Shown: positions 51,558 to 61,170, counted from the stretch's first letter. The stretch: 64,000 nt of DNA from Micrococcaceae bacterium Sec5.1 (GCA_039636795.1 CP143430.1:1922001-1986000), one strand, 5' to 3'. A program made the numbers and translations. Notes: generated by a model from the letters alone, not told the origin.

Positions 51558-53570
51558 ATGACATCGCTGGGGATTCAGAGTAGTTTTGCGAAAGTGTTGA
51601 CAATACTGAATGCTGCGAAGCGTGTGTTGGTGGGCCGGCCAGTCCGGAATGACCGCCTATCCCACACCCTCTTGCCCAAGCGCATCGCTTTGCCGATCTT
51701 CGCCTCGGATGCCCTGTCTTCGGTGGCCTACGCACCGGATGAAATCCTGCTGACCTTGGCTCTCGCGGGTGTGAGCGCGGTAGCGTTCTCCCCCTTTGTT
51801 GGGTTGGCAGTGATGGTGGTGTTGCTCACAGTGGTGGCCTCTTACCGCCAGAATGTGCATGCCTACCCGTCGGGCGGAGGGGACTATGAGATTGCCAACG
51901 TCAATCTGGGCAAGTACGCCGGGCTCACCGTTGCTGCTGCGCTCCTCGTGGACTATGTCCTGACCGTTGCAGTGTCGATGTCCTCTGCCGCTGCATATCT
52001 CACCACGGCGATCCCTTCGTTGCACGGCCAACAGGCGATGATCGCGACTGTGGGCGTGATCATTCTCGCTTTGGTCAACCTGCGAGGCATCAAGGAGGCC
52101 GGCACGGTCTTCGCCGTTCCCACCTACATTTTCATGGCCTCCATCATTGGCATGACCCTCGTGGGCATCTTCCAGGCCATTACGGGACAACTGGGCCAGG
52201 CGGCGTCCGCCAACTTCACCATCGTGCCCGAGGCCGGCTTCGACGAAGGCCTCGTTGGCCTTGCCGGTGCATTCCTGTTGCTGCGTGCCTTTTCCTCGGG
52301 TGCTGCTGCCTTGACGGGTGTGGAGGCGATCAGCAACGGCGTGCCCAACTTCCGGAAGCCCAAGAGCAAGAACGCTGCCACCACCCTGTTGTTGCTCGGC
52401 GCGATCGCGGCGGCCATGCTGGCCGGCATCCTTTACCTCGCCAACGCCACGAAGGTGCACATTGTCTTGGATCCCGCCAAGGAGTTCCTCCTTGATGGCA
52501 AGCCGTTGCCCGAGGGCTATATCCAGAATCCGGCCATCAGCCAGATCGCCGACACCATTTTTGGGGCCGGTTCCATTCCGTTCTACATAGTGGTGGCTGC
52601 CACCGGCGTCATTCTCGTGTTCGCTTCCAACACCGCGTTCAACGGCTTCCCTGTGCTGGGCTCCATCCTGGCTCAGGACGGTTATCTGCCCCGCCAGCTC
52701 CGCACCCGCGGCGACAGGTTGGCCTTCAGCAATGGCGTGCTGGCCTTGGCTGCCGGAGCGCTGGTTCTCATCCTTTCGTTCAACGCTGATGTCACCAAGC
52801 TCATCCAGCTGTACATCGTGGGGGTCTTCATTTCCTTCACCGCCAGCCAGCTTGGCATGGTCCGCCACTGGGGCCGCGAACTGAAACTCGCGCGGGACAA
52901 ATCGGTACGCCGCAGGATCATCAAATCGCGGACCATCAACATGGTGGGTTTCGGCATGACTGCGCTCGTCTTGGTCATCGTCCTCATCACCAAATTTGAG
53001 CAAGGTGCCTGGATCGCACTTCTGGCAATGTTCGTGCTGTTCCTCATCATGTGGAGTATCCGGGCGCACTATGACAATGTTGCCAAGGAATTGGCTGTTG
53101 ACGAGGATTCATCGCCACGCGCGCTGCCTACCCGTGTCCACGCCGTACTGCTTGTTTCGCACGTCCGCAAACCTGTATTGCGGGCCCTGGCTTACGCCCG
53201 GGCGTCGCGGCCCTCGCGACTGGATGCGATTACCGTGGACATCAACTCCGAAGAGACAGAACATACCGTGCGGGATTGGGAGAAGCTGGAAATTCCAGTA
53301 CCGCTCACCGTACTGGCCAGCCCCTACCGTGAGACCGTGACTCCCATCATGGAGTACATCAAGAACATGCGACGCGACTCACCCCGGGACTTGATCGTGG
53401 TGTACATCCCCGAGTACGTCGTGGGCAAATGGTGGGAGCAGCTGGTTCACAACCAGACGGCACTCAGAATCAAGACGCGGCTCCACTTTGAACCTGGAGT
53501 CATGGTTGCCAGCGTTCCTTGGCAGCTCAAGTCCTCCGAAGAAGCAAAGGCACTGCAGGATACACAATGA
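51558..53570 (+). CDS. KimA-like APC superfamily permease (probable K+ uptake)
   Basis: 670 residues: about 12 membrane helices in the first ~500, then a ~160-residue cytosolic domain. Near the N-terminus LPIFASDALSSVAYAPDEILL is close to the KimA/KUP-type signature of APC potassium transporters, and YPSGGGDYEIA follows. The two neighbouring TrkA/RCK genes support potassium over amino acids as substrate, and the same trio is found in M. tuberculosis (Rv2690c with ceoB/ceoC). Amino-acid permease is the usual automatic label and remains possible. Its stop overlaps the ATG of the methyltransferase gene. Confidence 0.85.
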   Translation: MTSLGIQSSFAKVLTILNAAKRVLVGRPVRNDRLSHTLLPKRIALPIFASDALSSVAYAPDEILLTLALAGVSAVAFSPFVGLAVMVVLLTVVASYRQNVHAYPSGGGDYEIANVNLGKYAGLTVAAALLVDYVLTVAVSMSSAAAYLTTAIPSLHGQQAMIATVGVIILALVNLRGIKEAGTVFAVPTYIFMASIIGMTLVGIFQAITGQLGQAASANFTIVPEAGFDEGLVGLAGAFLLLRAFSSGAAALTGVEAISNGVPNFRKPKSKNAATTLLLLGAIAAAMLAGILYLANATKVHIVLDPAKEFLLDGKPLPEGYIQNPAISQIADTIFGAGSIPFYIVVAATGVILVFASNTAFNGFPVLGSILAQDGYLPRQLRTRGDRLAFSNGVLALAAGALVLILSFNADVTKLIQLYIVGVFISFTASQLGMVRHWGRELKLARDKSVRRRIIKSRTINMVGFGMTALVLVIVLITKFEQGAWIALLAMFVLFLIMWSIRAHYDNVAKELAVDEDSSPRALPTRVHAVLLVSHVRKPVLRALAYARASRPSRLDAITVDINSEETEHTVRDWEKLEIPVPLTVLASPYRETVTPIMEYIKNMRRDSPRDLIVVYIPEYVVGKWWEQLVHNQTALRIKTRLHFEPGVMVASVPWQLKSSEEAKALQDTQ

Positions 53571-54934
53571 CCTCCCACAGCATTTCCCCCCTCACTGACA
53601 ACAGCGGAGGCCAAGGTACGCCCGGCACCGAACTGACCGTTGACGTTGGCCCTGTCGCACACGGCGGGCATTTCGTCGCACGCCATGAAGGTCGCGTCAT
53701 CTTCGTACGCCATGGCATTCCGGGGGAGAAGGTCCGGATCCGATTGACCGACTCCGGCGACTCGTCGCGCTTCTGGCGTGCCGACGTCGTCGAGGTCCTG
53801 GAAGCCTCGCCGGACCGCGTGCCGCATTTCTGGAAGCCGGCCGATTCGCTGGCGGCCTGGCAGCACGGGAATCCACCCGTGGGCGGCGCCGAGCTCGGCC
53901 ACATTTCCCTGCAACGGCAGCGTGCCCTGAAGGCCGAAGTGTTGTCCGAGCAACTCAAGAGACTCGCGGGCCTGGACCTCGCGGTCGAGGTTGAGGGCGT
54001 GGGTGCCAACGACGACGGCGGACTCGGCTGGCGTACGCGCGCCAGCTTTGCTGTCACACCCAAGGGACGGCTGGGAATGCATGCCCACCGTTCGGACGTC
54101 GTGGTGCCCATACGGGAGATGCCACTGGCGCTCTCCGGAATCAACGACCTCAAGTTGTGGGACCTTGATCTCAGCGGGATAGCACGCGTAGAAGTGGTGG
54201 CGCCAGCCAATGGCTCCAGGCCGCTCGTGTTGCTGGCGCCGGAGGAAACAACAAGTCCCAAGCGGCTGCACAGCATCCTTTCGCAGTTGTCGCACGAAGT
54301 TTCCGTAGCCAGCTTCGATCCCGGCAAGGGCCAAGTACTGCAGCTTCGGGGACGGACCTGGGTGCAGGAATCGGCGGCAGGGCATGAATACCGGGTGACA
54401 GGCGAAGGCTTCTGGCAGATTCACAAAGACGCGCCGGAGACGTTGGTCAACGCGGTGACCGGCTACCTCGCAGGCGGTGGGTATCTCCAACCGGGTGCTG
54501 CGGTGGCGGACCTCTACGCCGGCGCAGGCCTGTTTACTGCTCCTTTGGCTGATGCGGTAGGCGTTACGGGTTCGGTATTGTCCGTTGAAGGATCGCCTGG
54601 CACCAGCCGTGATGCGCGCAAGAACCTGCACGGAGAATCCCATGTTGAGATCGTGCAGGGACGAGTGGAGCGGGTATTGCACCAGCGTCCCAGGAACTTT
54701 GATTCCCTGGTCCTGGACCCGCCGCGCGTGGGGGCTGGAAAAGCCGTGGTAAACCAACTCATGGCCTCACATCCCCGCGCAATTGCCTATGTGTCCTGTG
54801 ATCCGGCTTCTTTTGCACGTGATCTGGGTTACTTCCAGCAGGGCGGTTGGCGCCTGGAGTCGTTGAGAGCGTTCGACCTGTACCCCCACACTCATCACTT
54901 GGAGACCGTCAGCCTCATCGTTCCCGCCGGTTAG
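53567..54934 (+). CDS. TRAM-domain class I SAM RNA methyltransferase (TrmA/RlmCD family)
   Basis: 455 residues. An N-terminal TRAM RNA-binding domain (~20-80, with DVGPVAHGGHFVARHEGRVIF) precedes the SAM fold with DLYAGAGLFTAPLAD. The catalytic cysteine is C411 in VSCDPASFARDL, where uridine-C5 methyltransferases carry it. The target may be 23S rRNA or tRNA uridine; the sequence does not decide which. No CX5CX2C iron-sulfur set is evident. ATG 53567 overlaps the permease stop (ATGA), so the two are co-translated. Confidence 0.9.
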   Translation: MTSHSISPLTDNSGGQGTPGTELTVDVGPVAHGGHFVARHEGRVIFVRHGIPGEKVRIRLTDSGDSSRFWRADVVEVLEASPDRVPHFWKPADSLAAWQHGNPPVGGAELGHISLQRQRALKAEVLSEQLKRLAGLDLAVEVEGVGANDDGGLGWRTRASFAVTPKGRLGMHAHRSDVVVPIREMPLALSGINDLKLWDLDLSGIARVEVVAPANGSRPLVLLAPEETTSPKRLHSILSQLSHEVSVASFDPGKGQVLQLRGRTWVQESAAGHEYRVTGEGFWQIHKDAPETLVNAVTGYLAGGGYLQPGAAVADLYAGAGLFTAPLADAVGVTGSVLSVEGSPGTSRDARKNLHGESHVEIVQGRVERVLHQRPRNFDSLVLDPPRVGAGKAVVNQLMASHPRAIAYVSCDPASFARDLGYFQQGGWRLESLRAFDLYPHTHHLETVSLIVPAG

Positions 54935-54940
54935 GCGTCT

Positions 54941-54972
54941 ATCGCCCGCCGCGCCACCGGATGGCGGGCGAT
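54941..54972 (+). terminator. Hairpin after the methyltransferase gene
   Basis: ATCGCCCGCC (54941-54950) pairs perfectly with GGCGGGCGAT (54963-54972). No T-run follows. Confidence 0.6.
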
Positions 54973-55098
54973 TCGTCGAGGGTGCCGCGCTGGGTGCAAC
55001 TGCCTGCGGCAGTGCTTCAACATGATCGATGCCACTACGATGGGCATAGTAGTCCCACATAGCAGCCCCACTCCGCGTAGTTCCGCGGGGGATAGGGG

Positions 55099-55146
55099 TT
55101 GACCAACTGAGAGTGCCGCCCGGCTAAGTAAGGTGCGCCTAACTGG
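55099..55146 (+). promoter_or_regulatory. acnA promoter region with possible DtxR-type box
   Basis: TTGACC (55099-55104) could be a -35 element. TAAGGT-GCG-CCTAAC (55129-55143) matches one half of the DtxR/IdeR box (TWAGGTTAGSCTAACCTWA) well and the other partly. It lies 53 bases before the ATG, where a bound repressor would block transcription. Iron control of aconitase is plausible but unproven here. Confidence 0.35.
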
Positions 55147-55198
55147 CTAGCGGCCAACCACGCGACAAAGATGAAACTGTTGCGAGAGGAGTCCTGCC

Positions 55199-58009
55199 AT
55201 GAGCACTGTGGACAGCTTCGGTTCCAAAGGCGTACTGAATGTAGCCGGCACCGATTATGAAATTTTCCGGTTGAACTCCGTAGAGGGCGCAGACAGCCTT
55301 CCGTTCAGCCTCAAGGTATTGCTTGAAAACCTCCTGCGGACTGAGGATGGCGCCAATATAACGGCTGACCACGTCCGCGCCCTGGCCGGTTGGGACCCCA
55401 ATGCGGAGCCCGACACGGAGATCCAGTTCACCCCGGCCCGAGTCATCATGCAGGACTTCACCGGCGTACCCTGCGTTGTAGACCTCGCCACCATGCGCGA
55501 GGCAGTTAAAGAACTTGGCGGCGACCCCAAGCGCGTCAACCCCTTGGCGCCAGCCGAAATGGTCATCGACCACTCCGTCCAGATCGACGCCTTCGGTAAC
55601 TCCGGCGCACTGGAGCGCAACATGGAGATCGAATACCAGCGCAATGGTGAGCGCTACCAATTCCTGCGGTGGGGCCAGACGGCCTTTGATGACTTCAAGG
55701 TTGTCCCCCCGGGAACCGGCATTGTCCACCAGGTCAACATCGAGTACCTGGCCCGCACGGTCATGACCCGTGAGATCGATGGCGTGCTTCGTGCCTACCC
55801 GGACACCTGCGTTGGAACCGACTCCCACACCACCATGGTCAACGGTCTGGGAATCCTGGGTTGGGGCGTCGGCGGCATCGAAGCCGAGGCTGCCATGCTT
55901 GGCCAGCCCGTCTCCATGCTGATTCCCCGCGTCGTGGGCTTCAAGCTCAGCGGCAGCATCCCGGCAGGCGCCACCGCAACGGACGTTGTGCTGACCATCA
56001 CCGAAATGCTGCGCAAGCACGGCGTGGTGGGTAAGTTCGTCGAATTCTACGGTGAAGGCGTTGCCGCTGTGCCGCTGGCAAACCGCGCAACCATCGGAAA
56101 CATGAGCCCGGAATTCGGTTCCACGGCCGCCATGTTCCCGATTGACGATGTCACCTTGGAATACCTGCGCCTGACCGGCCGGTCCGAAGAGAATGTCGCC
56201 CTTGTGGAGGCATACACCAAGGAGCAGGGCCTCTGGCACGATCCTTCCCGCGAGCTGCGCTTCTCCGAGTTCCTAGAGCTGGACCTTTCAACGGTTGTTC
56301 CGTCCATCTCCGGCCCGAAGCGTCCGCAGGACCGCATCGAGCTGACGGATGCCAAGGAGCAGTTCCGGAAGGACATCCACAACTACGTCGCCATTGAAGA
56401 TGGCAGTGTAGACGAATCCCTGGACGAGTCCTTCCCGGCTTCGGATTCACCGTCCTTCACGCACGCCGACTCGCACACGACGGAGACGGCACGCGTTGCG
56501 TCCGCCGCCAACGGTGCGCACGGCCGCCCGTCCTCCCCGGTGCACGTGAAGACAGCCGACGGCCGCGAGTTCGAGCTGGACCACGGTGCAGTGTCGATCG
56601 CCTCGATCACGTCCTGCACCAACACCTCCAACCCGTCTGTCATGTTGGCTGCAGCCCTCCTTGCACGCAACGCTGTTGACAAGGGCCTGACGTCCAAGCC
56701 GTGGGTCAAGACCTCTGTGGCTCCGGGCTCGAAGGTCGTCACCGACTACTACGAGAAGTCCGGCCTGACCCCGTACCTGGAGAAGCTCGGCTTCTACATC
56801 GTGGGCTACGGCTGTGCAACGTGCATCGGCAACTCCGGCCCTCTGGAGCCGGAGATCTCCGAAGCCATCCAGGCCAACGACCTCTCCGTGACGGCTGTCC
56901 TCTCGGGCAACCGCAACTTCGAAGGCCGTATCAACCCGGACGTCAAGATGAACTACCTGGCTTCCCCGCCGTTGGTCATCGCTTACGCCCTGGCCGGTTC
57001 CATGGACTTCGATTTCGACACCGATGCCCTGGGCACGGACTCCGAGGGCAACGAAGTTTTCCTGAAGGACATCTGGCCGAACCCCATCGAGGTGCAGGAA
57101 GTCATTGACTCCTCCATCGACAAGGCTATGTTCGCCAAGGGTTACGAGGGCGTCTTCGACGGCGACGAGCGCTGGAAGGCACTCGACACCCCGGCAGGCG
57201 ACACGTTCGCCTGGGCCGAGGACTCCACCTACGTGCGGAAGCCCCCATACTTCGAAGGCATGAAGGCGCAGCCGGATCCCGTCAAGGACATTGCAGGTGC
57301 ACGCGTGCTCCTGAAGCTTGGCGATTCCGTCACCACGGACCACATCTCCCCGGCCGGCTCGTTCAAGTCGGACACGCCTGCAGGCCAGTACCTCCTGGCC
57401 AATGGCGTGGAGCGCAAGGACTTCAACTCCTACGGCTCGCGCCGTGGCAACCACGAAGTCATGATCCGCGGTACCTTCGCCAACATCCGCATCAAGAACC
57501 AGCTCCTGGACGGCGTCGAGGGTGGCTTCACCCGCGACTTCAGCCAGGAAGGTGCACCGCAGGCCTACGTTTACGATGCCGCACAGAACTACCAGGCTGC
57601 GGGAACGCCGCTGGTTGTCCTTGCAGGCAAGGAATACGGTTCCGGATCGTCCCGTGACTGGGCAGCCAAGGGCACTGCGCTCCTGGGTGTCAAGGCCGTC
57701 GTTGCCGAGAGCTACGAGCGCATCCACCGCTCCAACCTCATCGGCATGGGCGTTCTTCCCCTGCAGTTCCCCGCTGGCGAGTCCGCGGCAACGCTCGGCC
57801 TGACCGGCACGGAGACGTTCTCGGTTGAAGGCGTTACGGCGCTGAACAACGGCACCACGCCCAAGACGCTCAAGGTGACGGCAACGGCCGAGGACGGCAC
57901 GTCCAAGTCCTTCGACGCTGTCCTGCGCATCGATACCCCGGGTGAAGCGGACTACTACCGCAACGGTGGCATCCTGCAGTACGTGCTTCGGCAAATTAGC
58001 GGTTCCTGA
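55199..58009 (+). CDS. acnA: Aconitate hydratase
   Basis: TCA-cycle enzyme that isomerises citrate to isocitrate with a 4Fe-4S cluster. The 936 residues match the AcnA/IRP1 type. Cluster ligands are C473 in [12 protein letters not shown] and C539/C542 in [12 protein letters not shown]. The swivel domain near the C-terminus has [14 protein letters not shown] and [17 protein letters not shown] ~65-residue Ser/Asp/His-rich insert at ~395-455 is typical of actinobacterial aconitases. The ATG has GAGAGGAG upstream. A strong terminator follows, so it is a single-gene unit. Confidence 0.98.
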   Translation: MSTVDSFGSKGVLNVAGTDYEIFRLNSVEGADSLPFSLKVLLENLLRTEDGANITADHVRALAGWDPNAEPDTEIQFTPARVIMQDFTGVPCVVDLATMREAVKELGGDPKRVNPLAPAEMVIDHSVQIDAFGNSGALERNMEIEYQRNGERYQFLRWGQTAFDDFKVVPPGTGIVHQVNIEYLARTVMTREIDGVLRAYPDTCVGTDSHTTMVNGLGILGWGVGGIEAEAAMLGQPVSMLIPRVVGFKLSGSIPAGATATDVVLTITEMLRKHGVVGKFVEFYGEGVAAVPLANRATIGNMSPEFGSTAAMFPIDDVTLEYLRLTGRSEENVALVEAYTKEQGLWHDPSRELRFSEFLELDLSTVVPSISGPKRPQDRIELTDAKEQFRKDIHNYVAIEDGSVDESLDESFPASDSPSFTHADSHTTETARVASAANGAHGRPSSPVHVKTADGREFELDHGAVSIASITSCTNTSNPSVMLAAALLARNAVDKGLTSKPWVKTSVAPGSKVVTDYYEKSGLTPYLEKLGFYIVGYGCATCIGNSGPLEPEISEAIQANDLSVTAVLSGNRNFEGRINPDVKMNYLASPPLVIAYALAGSMDFDFDTDALGTDSEGNEVFLKDIWPNPIEVQEVIDSSIDKAMFAKGYEGVFDGDERWKALDTPAGDTFAWAEDSTYVRKPPYFEGMKAQPDPVKDIAGARVLLKLGDSVTTDHISPAGSFKSDTPAGQYLLANGVERKDFNSYGSRRGNHEVMIRGTFANIRIKNQLLDGVEGGFTRDFSQEGAPQAYVYDAAQNYQAAGTPLVVLAGKEYGSGSSRDWAAKGTALLGVKAVVAESYERIHRSNLIGMGVLPLQFPAGESAATLGLTGTETFSVEGVTALNNGTTPKTLKVTATAEDGTSKSFDAVLRIDTPGEADYYRNGGILQYVLRQISGS

Positions 58010-58081
58010 GCTGATCGGCTCGGATACCAGAGGATCTGGTCGCTGACTCGCTTTCACCGGCTGTCACACTAGAGTCTCGCT

Positions 58082-58117
58082 CAAGTGCCCCGTCAGGCTT
58101 CGGCCTGGCGGGGCACT
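58082..58117. terminator. Terminator after acnA
   Basis: AAGTGCCCCG-CAGGC pairs with GCCTG-CGGGGCACTT around a TTCG tetraloop with one T/G mismatch. It lies between acnA and the convergent hydrolase gene. Confidence 0.9.
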
Positions 58118-58143
58118 TCTGCTTTGTAGGTCCGACTCCGGGC

Positions 58144-58983
58144 CTACGCGGACGCGCCGCCCAGCCGGAAAGGCTCGCCCGGTGCGAGCACGCGGATGCG
58201 CTTGGGGTTGACCACGACGTCCCAGAGCGTGTCCGGGTCGGCGTTGAACGGGGAAAAATCGGGGGAGTCCACCGAGCCCCAGTGGTGCAGGATCAGGTCT
58301 GCGTCGGGGTAGGCATTGGCCATCTCGACCGCGCCGTCGAAGGTGAAATGCCACTCGCTGTCCGAGAAGTCGAACAGTAGCGCGTCCGGGGTCGGCATGG
58401 TCAGATGGTGTTCGCGGATCAGCCGTGAGTCCCCTGGTGCCCAGATCACGCCGTCACGGGTCTCGATCCAGAAGCCGCACGAGTCCTCATCGCGGAAGGT
58501 GCGCTGTCCCGGCTTGGGCGCGGCATTCTGCCAGGCATGGTCCGCCGGCGTGACCGTGACCCGGACCCCGCCGATGGAGAAGGCGTCGCCGGTGCCGTGG
58601 CCCTCGGCGGGCATGCCCAGTTCCTGCATCAGATCGGAGACGTAGCGCGTCGAGTGGAACCGCTGCGTGACTTCATTCAAGGCATTACACGTCGGCACGC
58701 TGAAGTGGTCATTGTCCGCGTGAGTGACCAGGATCCCATCGACTCGGGGGACGTCTGCCGCCCGGAGCGGGTAGTCGATGAGCACAGGCATGTCAAAGTC
58801 CTGGAGCAGCGGATCGACCATAATCAGCGTCCCCCGTGCATTGATCAGAAATCCCGCCATGCCGAGCCAGTAAAGGACGGTACCGTGCGGGTTATCGAAG
58901 GCCTCAGCACGAATTGGCATAGTTTTCGGGGCCATGGCCTGCCCGCGGGGGCTGTGCCGGAGCGGTGGGTGCGAATGGTTCAT
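58144..58983 (-). CDS. MBL-fold metallo-hydrolase (UlaG-like)
   Basis: A 279-residue metallo-beta-lactamase-fold enzyme. The metal motif THADNDHFS supplies H88, D92 and H93 (HxxxDH variant of HxHxDH); further ligands are probably in PADHAW and WAPGDS, with HHWGS near the end. It resembles UlaG-type lactonases; the substrate is unknown. Of two adjacent ATGs I chose 58983, which places AAGGAG 5 bases upstream; 58986 is equally readable. It lies downstream of the shikimate-dehydrogenase-like gene in the same direction and may share its transcript. Confidence 0.87.
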   Translation of the reverse strand: MNHSHPPLRHSPRGQAMAPKTMPIRAEAFDNPHGTVLYWLGMAGFLINARGTLIMVDPLLQDFDMPVLIDYPLRAADVPRVDGILVTHADNDHFSVPTCNALNEVTQRFHSTRYVSDLMQELGMPAEGHGTGDAFSIGGVRVTVTPADHAWQNAAPKPGQRTFRDEDSCGFWIETRDGVIWAPGDSRLIREHHLTMPTPDALLFDFSDSEWHFTFDGAVEMANAYPDADLILHHWGSVDSPDFSPFNADPDTLWDVVVNPKRIRVLAPGEPFRLGGASA

Positions 58984-59023
58984 CATGTCTCCTTGGGTCT
59001 ATTCTGCGGTGCAATGGGAGTGG

Positions 59024-59863
59024 TCACTGTTCACTCCGGCGACCGAGCATGAAATCAGCCATAAGATCTTGCACGGCCTCAACCATGTGCTCACCGGCGG
59101 CAGTTCCGCAGCCAACGGAACGGGCGGCAGCAATGAGAGGTGTAGTGCCGTGTCCCGAGACGACGTCGCCGACGAACATTGAGGAGGTCAGCAACGAGCG
59201 ATCCACCGGCAACGGGTCTTTGTCTCCCATCCCCAGAGGGGTCGCGTTGAAGACCAGGTCGAAGCCCGTTGGGTCGACCGTCCCGGCACGCGCGCGGCCA
59301 GGATCCATCATCTCCAGCAGGTCCAGTAAACCGCTCACGCGCGACAGGTCGGCGTCGTGGAGCACGAGCTCCCGCACCCCGGCTTCGATGAGGGCGATTG
59401 CGATCGCACTGCCCGCGCTTCCGGTACCCACTAGCAACGCTCGTGAGCCGTAGATGGTCGCGCCGTGGTCCTGCTGCGCCTTGACGAACGCGAGGCCGTC
59501 GAGCATGTCCCCATGCCAGGTGCCGTCCGGGTTGCGGCGCATGACGCTGACGACGCCAGAGCGGCTCGCACGGTCGGTGCTGGTGGAGCAATAGGTGAAG
59601 GAGCCGTGCTTGTGCGGCATCGTGACCAGGATCCCGTCGACGTTCGGCGTTGCTGTGAGTCCGGCCATGACGGCATCGAGTGCGCCCTCTGGTACTTGCA
59701 TCGGTACGCAGATCCCGTTATGGCCGCGCTCCGCGAAAGTCCGCGTGAGCCATATAGGGGACTGCACGTGCGTGATGGGGTCTCCGATGATGGGAAACAA
59801 GCGGGTGGCTCCGCTCAGATGTTGCAGCGTCTCTGCTGTTCCGTCCGGGATCCATGCGGTCAT
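59024..59863 (-). CDS. Shikimate/quinate dehydrogenase-like enzyme
   Basis: A 279-residue AroE-fold oxidoreductase. The substrate-binding N-terminal domain has SPIWLT (35-40) at the SxxLT position and TMPHK with catalytic K85; D121 in MLDGLAF matches the second catalytic residue. The NAD(P) motif is VGTGSAGSAIA (~144-154). It differs from housekeeping AroE (for example HVQSPIWLTRTF and TMPHKHG), so a catabolic quinate/shikimate or related polyol-acid role is more likely than aromatic biosynthesis. ATG 59863 has AAGGAG 9 bases upstream. It sits in the accessory patch after acnA. Confidence 0.85.
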   Translation of the reverse strand: MTAWIPDGTAETLQHLSGATRLFPIIGDPITHVQSPIWLTRTFAERGHNGICVPMQVPEGALDAVMAGLTATPNVDGILVTMPHKHGSFTYCSTSTDRASRSGVVSVMRRNPDGTWHGDMLDGLAFVKAQQDHGATIYGSRALLVGTGSAGSAIAIALIEAGVRELVLHDADLSRVSGLLDLLEMMDPGRARAGTVDPTGFDLVFNATPLGMGDKDPLPVDRSLLTSSMFVGDVVSGHGTTPLIAAARSVGCGTAAGEHMVEAVQDLMADFMLGRRSEQ

Positions 59864-59934
59864 GGGTGGTTTCTCCTTCTCGGTAGGGGTTTCCCCGCCG
59901 CGTCGGGTGTTTCGCGTGTATCTGGAGCCCGGTG

Positions 59935-60075
59935 TCAGGCGTCCTCGACGACGTTCTTCAGCACGGTCGTCGCGCCCATCCCGTTGGGCCAGCCGGCGTA
60001 GAAGGAAAGGTGCAGTAACGCTTCCTTGAGCTCCTTTTCTCCTTCGTCGTAGTTGCTCGAATGCCTCTATTCCAT
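59935..60075 (-). pseudogene. Carboxymuconolactone decarboxylase family remnant
   Basis: Reading from ATG 60075 the frame gives M-E-stop, then continues in the same frame as an open stretch containing EKELKEALLHLSFYAGWPN and ending TTVLKNVVEDA before a proper stop. The last ~35 residues match the C-terminus of carboxymuconolactone-decarboxylase/AhpD-like proteins, whose usual length is over 120. So the two ends survive and the middle is gone, with a TAG at codon 3. It cannot make a working protein. Confidence 0.75.
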
Positions 60076-60151
60076 CGCGACTGCGGCAGGGGAGGGGAGT
60101 CTCTAGTGAAGGGTGTACCAGCGGGGCCTCCCTCCAAGCCAGTGGCCCGAA

Positions 60152-60157
60152 TAGCGT
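60152..60157 (+). promoter_or_regulatory. -10 hexamer of a probable leaderless transcript (MmyB-type regulator)
   Basis: TAGCGT ends 7 bases before the ATG at 60165. Confidence 0.4.
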
Positions 60158-60164
60158 TGTGTGC

Positions 60165-61094
60165 ATGAACACCAAGGATGAAGCACGGGAGTTCCTCATA
60201 TCCCGTCGGGCGAACATCAGCCCCGAGCAGGCCGGACTGACGGTCTCGGGGCACCGTCGCGTCGCGGGCTTGAGGCGGGGGGAGGTTGCGATGCTTGCGG
60301 ACGTGAGTCCGGAGTACTATGCCAAGATCGAGCGAGGCAACCTCGCCGGGGTGTCCGACTCCGTGCTGGAGTCGGTCGCACGGGCCCTGCAGCTCGACGA
60401 TGCCGAGCGCGAGCACCTTTTTGATCTCGCACGGGCCGCAAACGGAGGCGCGCAGCACGTGCGCCGGCGCAAGTCGAAGACATGGGTGGCGCGGGATAGC
60501 CTGACCCGTGCGCTGGACGTCATCGTGAACGGTCCGGCGTTCGTACGCAACGGACGGATGGACATCTTGGCGACCAACGCCCTGGGTCGCGCCTTCTATG
60601 ACGAGGTCTTCGACGGGCCCGGGCAGGGGAACCTCGCCCGGTACTGCTTCTTCGACGAACGCGCAAAGACGTTCTACCCGGACTGGGAGGCGGCGGCCGA
60701 CGTCACCGTGGCGATTCTGCGCACGGAGGCCGGTCATGATCCTCGTGACAAGCAGTTGCATGACCTTGTCGGTGAACTCTCCACCCGCAGTGACGCGTTC
60801 CGTACGCGGTGGGGTGCGCACAACGTCCGCCGCCACGGCTCGGGCACGAAGGACTTTCACCACCACGAGGTCGGCGACCTCACCCTCACCTACGAAGGAC
60901 TCGAGCTGACCGCCGAGCCGGGGCTTTCGTTCCTCATTTACACCGCCGAGCCCGGTTCGCCGAGCGATCAACGGCTGCACTTGCTGGCAAGCCTCGCCGC
61001 CACCGTAACCGCGACGCGTCGCACCCCGTACTCGGCGACACCACCACCACGAAGGACTGATCATGCAGACCAGAGCACTGGGCCAGGGGCTTGA
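60165..61094 (+). CDS. Helix-turn-helix regulator with MmyB-like ligand domain
   Basis: 309 residues. The N-terminal Xre-type helix-turn-helix (~5-95) reads GHRRVAGLRRGEVAMLADVSPEYYAKIERG; the rest (~100-275) is the PAS-like MmyB domain (NALGRAFYDEVF, FFDERAKTFYPDW, HHHEVGDLTLTYEGLEL). In this group the regulator usually controls the divergent or downstream oxidoreductase genes. The 3' end looks shifted: in the +1 frame the same bases read DTTTTKD-stop, ending just before the next ATG, so a lost base may have extended the tail into the neighbouring remnant. Confidence 0.88.
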   Translation: MNTKDEAREFLISRRANISPEQAGLTVSGHRRVAGLRRGEVAMLADVSPEYYAKIERGNLAGVSDSVLESVARALQLDDAEREHLFDLARAANGGAQHVRRRKSKTWVARDSLTRALDVIVNGPAFVRNGRMDILATNALGRAFYDEVFDGPGQGNLARYCFFDERAKTFYPDWEAAADVTVAILRTEAGHDPRDKQLHDLVGELSTRSDAFRTRWGAHNVRRHGSGTKDFHHHEVGDLTLTYEGLELTAEPGLSFLIYTAEPGSPSDQRLHLLASLAATVTATRRTPYSATPPPRRTDHADQSTGPGA

Positions 61095-61128
61095 GGTCTC
61101 CGCGATGATCGTGCCGATCCCCGGCACA
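61063..61128 (+). pseudogene. Aldo/keto reductase remnant 1
   Basis: Starts MQTRALGQGLEVSAM, the typical N-terminus of YajO/AKR13-type reductases, then jumps straight to IVPIPGT, a motif found ~230 residues later in intact enzymes. The frame then runs without similarity into the cupin gene. More than 200 residues are missing, so it cannot be active. Confidence 0.75.
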
Positions 61129-61170
61129 TGGCTTACCTCAACCGCTGGACGGAACAAAAGGAAAAGCAAA

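Noticed and set aside
51657..53069. 470-codon minus-strand frame over the APC permease
   Set aside because: Shadow: His/Gln/Asp/Glu-rich composition typical of antisense to membrane helices, no family similarity, and the plus frame is a clear permease.
56447..58057. 536-codon minus-strand frame over acnA
   Set aside because: Shadow of aconitase; all iron-sulfur motifs are in the plus frame.
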